Below are positions 1-4,543 of a stretch of DNA of 5,300 bases, one piece after another. Numbering within the stretch: the first letter of the stretch is position 1; each line of letters begins with the position of its first letter. This DNA comes from JAVMKJ01 sp031732875 (GTDB lineage: Bacteria; Pseudomonadota; Gammaproteobacteria; Competibacterales; Competibacteraceae). Below the pieces are notes generated by a model, which was not told the DNA's origin, made no database searches, and saw only the letters and a program-made list of their open reading frames with translations. The DNA lies in contig JAVMKL010000122.1 of assembly GCA_031732875.1 (NCBI GenBank), forward strand, positions 1 through 5,300, read 5' to 3'. The translations under genes and the position numbers were made by a program.

Positions 1-60
1 CCGCTGACCCAGGCCCGGATCGAGCACATGCTCAAGACCGGCAAGCCGCTGCGTAACTGA
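1..60 (+). CDS. C-terminal end of an upstream beta-oxidation protein, probably FadN/FadB-type 3-hydroxyacyl-CoA dehydrogenase (5' partial)
   Basis: Frame 1 is open from the window edge to a TGA at 58-60 and gives 19 residues ending HMLKTGKPLRN. Seen: an in-frame tail, a proper stop, and only 18 bases between it and the ATG of the thiolase gene, which indicates an operon. Known: 3-ketoacyl-CoA thiolase genes commonly follow the gene for the fused enoyl-CoA hydratase/3-hydroxyacyl-CoA dehydrogenase, and from memory a tail of this kind (MLKTGKPLRN) is typical of the FadN-like version in proteobacteria. Inference: this is the end of that gene. An acyl-CoA dehydrogenase tail cannot be excluded from 19 residues. 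Confidence 0.5.
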   Translation, partial: PLTQARIEHMLKTGKPLRN

Positions 61-78
61 TTGGTGGGAGAATTAACG

Positions 79-1275
79 ATGAGCAGGCAAATTCAGGATG
101 CTTATATCGTGGCCGCGACGCGCACGCCGGTGGGCAAGGCGCGCGGCGCGTTCCGCAACACCCGCCCGGACGATCTGCTGGCCCACGTGCTGCGCGGGGT
201 GGTGGATCGATGTCCGGGGCTGGACCCGAAATCGATCGGCGACGTAATCGTCGGCTGCGCCATGCCGGAAGGCGAGCAGGGCATGAACGTGGCCCGCATC
301 GGCCTGTTGCTGGCCGGGCTGCCGGACAGCGTGCCGGGCATGACCATCAACCGCTTCTGCGCGTCCGGCGTGCAGGCGGTGGCGCAGGCCGCCGACCGCA
401 TCCGGCTGGGCGAGGCCGACGCGATGATCGCCGCCGGCACGGAAACCATGACCATGATCCCGATGGGCGGTAACAAGATCGCCCTCAACCCGGAGGTGTT
501 TGCGACCGACGAAAACGTCGGGATCGCCTACGGCATGGGTCTGACGGCGGAGAAGGTCGCGCAGGAGTGGAAAATTTCGCGCGAGGATCAGGATGCGTTC
601 GCGGTGGAAAGCCATCGCCGGGCATCCGCCGCCATCGCCGGCGGCGAGTTCGGGCAGGAAATCCTGCCTTACACGGTGATCGACCGCCTGCCGGACAGCA
701 AAACCATGCAGGTAAAAATCCGCGAGCGGGTGGTGGAGAACGACGAAGGTCCCCGTCCGGACAGCAACCTGCAAGCCCTGGCCAAGCTGAAGCCGGTATT
801 CGCCGCCCGCGGCAGCGTTACGGCCGGCAACAGTTCGCAGATGAGCGATGGCGCCGGCGCGGTGATGCTGATGAGCGAGCGGATGGTCGAGCAGCTCAAC
901 CTCAAGCCGCTGGCGCGTTTCGTCAGCTATGCCGTGGCCGGCGTGCCGGCGCGGATCATGGGCATCGGCCCGATCGCGGCGATTCCGAAAGCATTGGATC
1001 TGGCCGGATTGAAACGATCCGATCTGGACTGGATCGAGTTGAACGAGGCCTTCGCCGCGCAGAGTCTGGCGGTGATCCGCGATCTGGAACTGGACCCGGC
1101 CAAGGTCAATCCGCTGGGCGGCGCGATCGCGCTCGGCCATCCGCTGGGCGCGACCGGAGCGATCCGTGTGGCCACCCTGGTGCATGGCCTGCGTCGGCGC
1201 GGTGGGAAGTTCGGCATGGTGACGATGTGCATCGGCACCGGCATGGGCGCCGCGGGGATCTTCGAGGCGCTGTAG
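79..1275 (+). CDS. fadA: 3-ketoacyl-CoA thiolase (acetyl-CoA C-acyltransferase), FadA type
   Basis: This enzyme performs the last step of fatty-acid beta-oxidation, the CoA-dependent cleavage of 3-ketoacyl-CoA into acetyl-CoA and a shortened acyl-CoA, in the cytoplasm. The product is 398 residues, the usual size for a degradative thiolase. All thiolase signatures are present: nucleophilic Cys94 in NRFCASGVQ, the NEAF box at 322-325, His354 in GHPLGATG, and the acid/base Cys384 in CIGTGMG. The ATG at 79 is chosen because GGGAG at 66-70 lies 8 bases upstream and the protein then begins MSRQIQDAYIVAATRTPVG, a standard family N-terminus. A TTG at 61 would add six unconvincing residues and overlap the Shine-Dalgarno site. 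It follows the partial dehydrogenase gene by 18 bases and is the last gene before a strong terminator. Nothing appears broken. A biosynthetic acetoacetyl-CoA thiolase is less likely given the neighbour. Confidence 0.95.
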   Translation: MSRQIQDAYIVAATRTPVGKARGAFRNTRPDDLLAHVLRGVVDRCPGLDPKSIGDVIVGCAMPEGEQGMNVARIGLLLAGLPDSVPGMTINRFCASGVQAVAQAADRIRLGEADAMIAAGTETMTMIPMGGNKIALNPEVFATDENVGIAYGMGLTAEKVAQEWKISREDQDAFAVESHRRASAAIAGGEFGQEILPYTVIDRLPDSKTMQVKIRERVVENDEGPRPDSNLQALAKLKPVFAARGSVTAGNSSQMSDGAGAVMLMSERMVEQLNLKPLARFVSYAVAGVPARIMGIGPIAAIPKALDLAGLKRSDLDWIELNEAFAAQSLAVIRDLELDPAKVNPLGGAIALGHPLGATGAIRVATLVHGLRRRGGKFGMVTMCIGTGMGAAGIFEAL

Positions 1276-1291
1276 CCTGTTTGGATCGGTG

Positions 1292-1317
1292 GGCCGGGCG
1301 GTTCGACGCGCCCGGCC
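1292..1317 (+). other. 9-bp perfect hairpin between the thiolase stop and the terminator
   Basis: GGCCGGGCG at 1292-1300 is perfectly complementary to CGCCCGGCC at 1309-1317, with an 8-base loop. There is no T tract after it, so by itself it is not an intrinsic terminator. It lies 9 bases upstream of the terminator stem, making a tandem stem-loop at the 3' end of the fadA message. Its likely role is RNA 3'-end protection or polymerase pausing (inference). Confidence 0.6.
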
Positions 1318-1326
1318 ATGAGGGAG

Positions 1327-1357
1327 AGCCCGCTGGCGCTGGCCGGCGGGCTTTTTT
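1327..1357 (+). terminator. Rho-independent terminator of the fad operon
   Basis: An 11-bp GC-rich stem (1327-1337 with 1342-1352, one G-U wobble) closes a 4-base loop GCTG and runs straight into six T residues at 1352-1357. It starts 51 bases after the fadA stop codon. This is the canonical form of an intrinsic terminator and separates the beta-oxidation operon from the next gene. Confidence 0.93.
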
Positions 1358-1382
1358 ATTGCCCGGGTTGGCGCGGGTGGGG

Positions 1383-1410
1383 TTACCGGGCGGCGACGTT
1401 ACGCTATGCT
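1383..1410 (+). promoter_or_regulatory. Possible sigma-70 type promoter for the membrane protein gene
   Basis: A -10-like TATGCT at 1405-1410 (4 of 6 consensus bases) is preceded at 16 bases by TTACCG at 1383-1388, a weak -35 (3 of 6). It lies between the fad terminator and the start codon at 1448, where a promoter is required. The sequence match alone is weak. Confidence 0.3.
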
Positions 1411-1447
1411 GGCCAAAATCTGTTCGTCCAGCGGGAGGGTGGCGTTT

Positions 1448-2200
1448 ATGACTGTAATTCGTGCGGATGCGGGCCGGGGCTGGGGTTGGATCGTCGAAGG
1501 CTGGCAGTTGTTCGCCAAGGCGCCCGGAATTTGGATCGTGATCATGCTGATCTATCTTGGCATTTCCGTGGTGTTGTCGTTGATTCCCTTCGTGGGCATG
1601 CTCGCTCATGCTCTGCTGAACCCGGTTTTGGGTGGAGGAATGGTGTACGGCGCGGCGGCCCAAGCACGCGGGGAGACGCTGGAAATCGGCCATCTGTTTC
1701 GGGGCTTTCAGGATCAGGAGCGGATGGGACCGTTGGTTCTGCTCGGGCTGATCGGCGTGGCCGGTTACGTGTTGATGGGGTTGGTCGTGATGGTGTTTCT
1801 GGGGGGTAGTGTTTTCGTGGGCGTGGCGCTGGACAGCATGGGTACGAACATGCCGGCTGAAGCGATGGGTGGCCTGCTGGCCGGCGCCGGGTTGGTTGCC
1901 GTTTTGATCGTGGTGGTTGTCGGTTTTCTGGTGGCAATGGCGCTATTTTACGGGGTTCCGCTGGTGATGCTGGCGGGCCAGAACGCTTGGCCGGGCGCGC
2001 AGGACAGCGTCGCCGCCTGCTGGATCAACGTCCTGCCGCTGCTGGTTTTCAGTGCGATCTATCTGGTGTTGGCGGTGGTGGCGATCATTCCGTTCGGACT
2101 TGGTTTCCTCGTGCTGGGTCCGGTGACCGTCTGCGCGATATACGCCAGCTACCGGGATGTTTTCGGGGAAGCGCCGTCGCGGGTCAATCTGGCCAAATAG
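1448..2200 (+). CDS. BPSS1780-family multi-pass inner membrane protein, function unknown
   Basis: The 250-residue product opens with a short cytoplasmic-looking segment containing GRGWGWIVEGW and LF (residues 9-22). This aromatic-rich opening is what I associate with BPSS1780-family membrane proteins. Hydrophobic stretches follow at about 28-50, 52-72, 95-128, 141-176 and 193-235, consistent with five to six membrane helices, some long enough to form hairpins. A loop at 78-94 carries GHLFRGFQD, also family-like. There are no catalytic motifs and no cleavable signal peptide. The ATG at 1448 is chosen over the in-frame ATG at 1406 because GGGAGGG at 1433-1439 is spaced 8 bases from it, and the family opening begins just after it. 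The gene stands between the fad terminator and a convergent small gene, so it is probably monocistronic. The family is widespread in proteobacteria but its biochemical role is not established. Confidence 0.82.
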   Translation: MTVIRADAGRGWGWIVEGWQLFAKAPGIWIVIMLIYLGISVVLSLIPFVGMLAHALLNPVLGGGMVYGAAAQARGETLEIGHLFRGFQDQERMGPLVLLGLIGVAGYVLMGLVVMVFLGGSVFVGVALDSMGTNMPAEAMGGLLAGAGLVAVLIVVVVGFLVAMALFYGVPLVMLAGQNAWPGAQDSVAACWINVLPLLVFSAIYLVLAVVAIIPFGLGFLVLGPVTVCAIYASYRDVFGEAPSRVNLAK

Positions 2201-2230
2201 GACGGCTTGGTCGGGAAAGGACGGGAAGAA

Positions 2231-2261
2231 CGACGCAACCTGATGAGTTAAAGCTGCGTCG
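2231..2261 (-). terminator. Weak hairpin between convergent genes, possible terminator for the minus-strand gene
   Basis: CGACGCA at 2231-2237 pairs with TGCGTCG at 2255-2261 (7 bp, 17-base loop). On the minus strand the stem is followed by TTCTT and then C-rich sequence, a poor U tract. It is the only clear stem in the 138 bases between the two convergent stop codons (2200 and 2339). The rest of that interval shows nothing recognisable. Confidence 0.2.
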
Positions 2262-2338
2262 GTTGGAGCGGAAATTGGAGTCAGGGTGGGGAGCGAACGA
2301 TGCGGAAGAAGGTCGGTCATGGCGGTTTCTTGCCGCGC

Positions 2339-2557
2339 TTAGCCAACACCGGAAAGCAACGACTTGATCAGTCGGGTCCGGAGGAGTTGCACCGCTTCGA
2401 ACACTTCCTGCGCGGTCTCTACGTAAAGCGGTCCCGCTTCGCGATAGATGCCGCCGTGATTGCCCACCAGGCTCACGGCCACGCGGATTTTCCGCACCAT
2501 TTTGGTCTGCTGCTTGTCCCAGACCAGTGCACTGTCGGCTGTGATTGCGATTGACAT
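2339..2557 (-). CDS. Small conserved-looking protein of unknown function (72 aa)
   Basis: I do not recognise this protein. It is soluble, with a mixed composition: a likely beta-rich first half (residues 8-47, including KIRVAVSLVG and GPLYVETA) followed by one probable amphipathic helix at 48-69 (QEVFEAVQLLRTRLIKSLL). There are no cysteines, no signal peptide and no membrane segment. The start at 2557 is supported by GAGGTGAT (complement of 2564-2571) six bases upstream, a strong ribosome binding site. The longer open frame reaching 2719 has no such site, and its extra residues read like non-coding sequence. The gene converges on the membrane protein gene and diverges from the cysteine microprotein gene, so it is probably transcribed alone. 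The good start signal and ordinary amino acid mix make it likely real. Confidence 0.65.
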   Translation of the reverse strand: MSIAITADSALVWDKQQTKMVRKIRVAVSLVGNHGGIYREAGPLYVETAQEVFEAVQLLRTRLIKSLLSGVG

Positions 2558-2587
2558 GTCGGCATCACCTCGGGTTGATACTCGATC

Positions 2588-2603
2588 CGGCCCGAACGGG
2601 CCG
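2588..2603 (-). promoter_or_regulatory. 6-bp GC hairpin with tetraloop in the leader of the 72-aa gene
   Basis: CGGCCC (2588-2593) and GGGCCG (2598-2603) are perfect complements around a 4-base loop. The hairpin lies about 30 bases before the start codon at 2557, just upstream of its Shine-Dalgarno site, and would form in the 5' untranslated RNA. Whether it regulates anything is unknown. Confidence 0.35.
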
Positions 2604-2633
2604 TCCCGACGCGCTTGCGCGCAGGTGTAACGA

Positions 2634-2649
2634 TGCATGTTGGATGCCA
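2634..2649 (-). promoter_or_regulatory. Possible sigma-54-like (-24/-12) site upstream of the 72-aa gene
   Basis: Read on the minus strand, 2649 down to 2634 is TGGCATCCAACATGCA. Against the RpoN consensus TGGCACG-N4-TTGC it keeps the GG and GC dinucleotides at the required spacing and the TGGCA element, with three mismatches elsewhere. It would put the transcription start near 2623, giving a leader of about 66 bases. A match of this quality can occur by chance. Confidence 0.22.
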
Positions 2650-2717
2650 AGATCTTATTGGCTGGCCCGATCGCAAAGGTGCCGCGAGGTGGAATCGCGC
2701 AAACCTGGGGAAAACGC

Positions 2718-2740
2718 ACCGACGGGGTTACCCGCTCGGT
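2718..2740. other. 9-bp bulged hairpin between the divergent small genes
   Basis: ACCGA (2718-2722) and CGGG (2723-2726) pair with CCCG (2731-2734) and TCGGT (2736-2740), with a GTTA loop and one bulged C at 2735. On the minus strand the stem is followed by GCG and four T residues, which is weakly terminator-like and could stop minus-strand transcription entering from the PilZ side. On the plus strand it lies 55 bases before the cysteine microprotein start and has no T tract. Confidence 0.35.
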
Positions 2741-2759
2741 GTCGACATCTGACTGTTAA

Positions 2760-2774
2760 TCAAGCCTTGCTTGA
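2760..2774. promoter_or_regulatory. Short inverted repeat just upstream of the microprotein gene
   Basis: TCAAGC (2760-2765), spacer CTT, GCTTGA (2769-2774) form a perfect 6-bp dyad. It ends 7 bases before the GAGAGGAGA ribosome-binding segment of the gene starting at 2796. Its position suits a leader hairpin or an operator, but nothing else supports either. Confidence 0.25.
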
Positions 2775-2795
2775 AGTACCGAGAGGAGAAACGAG

Positions 2796-2957
2796 ATGAC
2801 TTTATGTCCCATAGCCTTGGTGGCCGGCTGCGGAAAATGCCCGGTAGTGGCGATTTGCCCTCTGAAGGGCGTCATCGGCGATTACCGAAAGCCGGAAACA
2901 ACGCCATCAACTCAACCCGACGATCCCGCCAGACCTCCCGTGAAAGGGGAGAAATAA
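2796..2957 (+). CDS. Cysteine-motif microprotein (53 aa), putative metal or Fe-S binding, function unknown
   Basis: The ATG at 2796 is preceded by GAGAGGAGA (2781-2789), an excellent ribosome binding site, and the frame runs to a TAA at 2955-2957. The 53-residue product has two parts. Residues 1-30 are compact and contain Cys4, Cys12, Cys15 and Cys21 in the pattern C-x7-C-x2-C-x5-C, with Cys4, Cys15 and Cys21 each followed by proline, then a KGVIGDY segment (24-30). Residues 31-53 are a charged, proline-rich, probably disordered tail. Four cysteines with Cys-Pro pairs recall ferredoxin-type cluster ligands or a small zinc site; this is inference, as no named family is recognised with certainty. 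I have a vague memory of similar short CPIA...CxxCP...CPLK proteins in other proteobacteria, which could not be checked. There is no signal peptide. The gene is 39 bases from the assembly gap, so any downstream partner on the same strand is hidden. Confidence 0.75.
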   Translation: MTLCPIALVAGCGKCPVVAICPLKGVIGDYRKPETTPSTQPDDPARPPVKGEK

Positions 2958-2996
2958 CCGAGGGCAACGAGAACTGGATGCCGGTCGGCGAGTTGG

Positions 2997-3096
2997 NNNN
3001 NNNNNNNNNNNNNNNNNNNNNNNNNNNNNNNNNNNNNNNNNNNNNNNNNNNNNNNNNNNNNNNNNNNNNNNNNNNNNNNNNNNNNNNNNNNNNNNN
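2997..3096. other. Assembly gap (100 N)
   Basis: There are exactly 100 consecutive N. That round number is a common placeholder for a scaffold gap of unknown size, so the true distance between the flanks may be very different. The gap removes the 3' end of the PilZ gene and whatever follows the microprotein gene. Reading frames that appear to cross it are artefacts. Confidence 0.98.
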
Positions 3097-3437
3097 ATCA
3101 GCAACTTGAGTTGCAGCAATGCCTGGGTGCTGATGTTATGGATGCGGAAACCGGTATCGAAGAAGTCCGGATTAACGTCTCGACCGCTCCAGATGCTTTC
3201 GGCTTCCAGATGGATGCGATGACGCGAGCTATGCTCCTTGGGAACATCCACCCACAGGCGGTAGGTTCGGTCGAGCGGGATGGGTTTATCGCTGACCAGC
3301 CGCATTCCTTCCTTATTGATGTCCACGATGTGCCCGAGCAATTCCTGGGTATCCTCGTTGTAGACACGTAGGTACAGGACGAGGTACCAACGTTTGAGCC
3401 TGCGTTGTTCGGCTCCGGGAGGATCGGCGAAACTCAT
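3097..3437 (-). CDS. PilZ-domain protein, candidate c-di-GMP receptor (3' end lost in gap)
   Basis: The visible 113 residues fit a single PilZ domain. Near the N-terminus lies RRLKRWYLVLYLRVYN, containing the RxxxR c-di-GMP ligand motif (Arg12 and Arg16). The second motif, usually D/N-x-S-x-x-G, reads DINKEG (39-44) with Asn in place of Ser. Beta-strand pattern follows (MRLVSDKPI, YRLWVDVP, IHLEAESIW), then DTGFRIHNIS near 95-104 and the start of the C-terminal helix (QALLQLKLL). Known: PilZ domains bind cyclic di-GMP and control motility, exopolysaccharide or surface behaviour; stand-alone ones are small cytoplasmic adaptors. The start at 3437 has AGAGGT a few bases upstream. Compared with stand-alone PilZ proteins of about 115-130 residues, only a short tail is probably missing. 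The frame continuing past the gap is not part of the gene. It lies downstream of the PEBP gene on the same strand, 122 bases apart. Confidence 0.88.
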
Positions 3438-3477
3438 GGCGACCTCTTGAGGGGGTGGAGCGCTGCCGGCCCGCCAT

Positions 3478-3543
3478 CCGTCACGCGAGTCCGCGAAGCG
3501 CCTGCAAGATGAATCTCTCTCGCGGCTCGCGGGGGAATGACGG
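3478..3543. repeat. Imperfect inverted repeat (18-bp arms, 23-base loop) between the PEBP and PilZ genes
   Basis: The left arm at 3478-3496 consists of CCGTCA, CGCGAG, a single T, then CCGCGA. The right arm at 3520-3543 is TCGCGG, CTCGCG, six extra bases (GGGGAA), then TGACGG. All three 6-base blocks are exact complements, interrupted by a 1-base bulge on the left and a 6-base bulge on the right. It fills most of the 122 bases between the PEBP stop (3560) and the PilZ start (3437). It could be a REP/MITE-like intergenic element or a structured terminator or processing site. No T tract follows on either strand. Confidence 0.6.
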
Positions 3544-3559
3544 GCATATTGGGACCTCT

Positions 3560-4189
3560 TCAGGCGGGTATGGCCGGATTCAGGCTGTAAGTGGCCGTGA
3601 GGCTGGCCTGATCCAGCACGTGCCCGGCGATCGCGGCCAGCACCTCCGGTCCGGTGAACTCGCCTTCCACGGGGCAGCGCTCCAGATCGAGCGCGTAGAG
3701 CGTGAAGCTATAGTGATGCACGATCGTGTCGTTCCAAGGCGGGCAGGGTCCGTCGTAGCCGAAATAATTGCCGGCCATGGCGGGATCGCTGGCGAACCAT
3801 TCCCGGTAATTATTGATACCCTGGCGGGTGTTGCGGGGACCAGCCGGCCCCGGCTTGCCGCCGGGGGTCACCCCTTTGGAGAATTCACCAGCTAAAATAT
3901 GCGTGGGTTCCGCGGGGAGATCCACCAGAACCCAGTGGAAAAAGTCGGCGCGCGGCAGATCGGCCGGCACTTGCCGTCCTTCCTGATTGACATCGTCCGC
4001 CCGGGTCGGTACATCCCGGTCGTGGCAGATCAGCACTAGGGAGCGGGTGCCGGGCGGCAGATCGCTCCAGGCGAGGGGCGGATTGGTGTTGGGGCCAAGC
4101 GCGACATGTTGCACGGGATCGGCTATTCCGAAAGCGTGTTCGGCGGGGATCGGTTGATGATCGCGCAAAACGGGGCTGGCGAGCTTCAT
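3560..4189 (-). CDS. YbhB/YbcL-family PEBP-like protein (Raf kinase inhibitor-like), extended subtype
   Basis: This 209-residue protein has the phosphatidylethanolamine-binding protein fold motifs in order: NPPLAW at 36-41, ICHDRDVP at 54-61 (the CDPDAP-equivalent box), FFHWVLVDLP at 83-92, and GYDGPCPP at 144-151 followed by HHYSFTLYALD at 158-168. The conserved Asp57, Asp59 and His85 of the anion-binding pocket are present. It is longer than E. coli YbhB (about 158 residues); the extra length lies mainly in loops at about 62-82 and 93-142. From memory this longer form is a regular proteobacterial subgroup. It has no signal peptide, so it is probably cytoplasmic. The start at 4189 is fixed by TAAGGAGG (complement of 4196-4203), a perfect anti-16S match six bases upstream, which predicts strong translation. 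The bacterial function is unsettled; ligand binding or inhibitor roles are suggested by family only. It is divergent from the trkH-like gene. Confidence 0.93.
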   Translation of the reverse strand: MKLASPVLRDHQPIPAEHAFGIADPVQHVALGPNTNPPLAWSDLPPGTRSLVLICHDRDVPTRADDVNQEGRQVPADLPRADFFHWVLVDLPAEPTHILAGEFSKGVTPGGKPGPAGPRNTRQGINNYREWFASDPAMAGNYFGYDGPCPPWNDTIVHHYSFTLYALDLERCPVEGEFTGPEVLAAIAGHVLDQASLTATYSLNPAIPA

Positions 4190-4203
4190 GCAATTCCTCC
4201 TTA

Positions 4204-4495
4204 GCGACGATGAAACAGGGTTCGTCGGGACGCGGTCCAGGACTCATATGAATAAGATGTTAGCATCGGGGCTTGGCTTGGCGAGCGACAAACCGCGCCG
4301 GCTTGACCCGTCTTCACCGTTTCAAAAAAATGGCTATCGCACGTGAAGTGTTCAGGCAGCCGGTCGAGCTTCCACAAACCATAATAACTCAATACAACAT
4401 TACATGATCATTCGTGGCGCCGACAGGTCGATTTTCTCTTCTCTTGCAACGGTGACTTGCCGCCTGGCGTCCGCGGCTGATCGGAGACCACATAA
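4204..4495. other. Divergent intergenic region with AT-rich island
   Basis: There is no convincing gene here. A minus-strand frame at 4201-4392 starts with TTG, lacks a ribosome binding site and looks non-coding. The stretch has seven consecutive A at 4324-4330 and an AT-rich island at about 4371-4412 containing CATAAT (4380-4385) and TACAAC (4393-4398), either of which could be a -10 element for the plus-strand transporter gene. No good -35 partner is visible for either. Promoters for both divergent genes should lie here but cannot be fixed by eye. Confidence 0.4.
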
Positions 4496-4526
4496 CCTTA
4501 TGGCCGTAACTCCGGAGGCCATGGGG
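4496..4526 (+). promoter_or_regulatory. Leader hairpin overlapping the ribosome binding site of the trkH-like gene
   Basis: CCTTATGGCC (4496-4505) can pair with GGCCATGGGG (4517-4526): 10 bp including two G-U wobbles, with an 11-base loop. The 3' arm covers the first bases of the only Shine-Dalgarno candidate, GGAGGA at 4525-4530, before the start at 4544. Formation of the stem could reduce ribosome access. No ligand or regulator can be inferred from this. Confidence 0.35.
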
Positions 4527-4543
4527 AGGAGAGCCTTCGAACC

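Noticed and set aside
73..1185. 370-residue open frame antisense to the thiolase gene
   Set aside because: It is rich in His, Arg, Gln and Ala in the way of shadow frames opposite GC-rich coding sequence, has no family motif, and the plus strand carries an unmistakable thiolase.
1406..1447. Upstream ATG at 1406 as start of the membrane protein
   Set aside because: It lacks a ribosome binding site and overlaps the likely -10 element; the ATG at 1448 has GGGAGGG at good spacing and gives the family-like N-terminus.
1943..2320. 125-residue minus-strand open frame with ATG at 2320, just after the 72-aa gene
   Set aside because: Most of it is antisense to the membrane protein gene; there is no ribosome binding site, and the part unique to the intergenic region has no recognisable feature.
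2545..2799. 84-residue plus-strand open frame over the small-gene intergenic region
   Set aside because: It overlaps the start of the 72-aa gene, has no ribosome binding site and its composition is unconvincing.
2771..3109. Open frame on the plus strand running through the N gap
   Set aside because: It overlaps the microprotein gene in another frame and stays open only because N codons cannot be stops.
4303..4337. TTGACC at 4303-4308 as a -35 box
   Set aside because: No -10-like hexamer occurs at 16-18 bases downstream; the nearest candidate is 23 bases away.
4201..4392. 63-residue minus-strand frame upstream of the PEBP gene, its stop overlapping that gene's Shine-Dalgarno site
   Set aside because: It has only a TTG start without a ribosome binding site and no family resemblance. 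The stop/Shine-Dalgarno overlap would suit translational coupling, but this is too little to call a gene.
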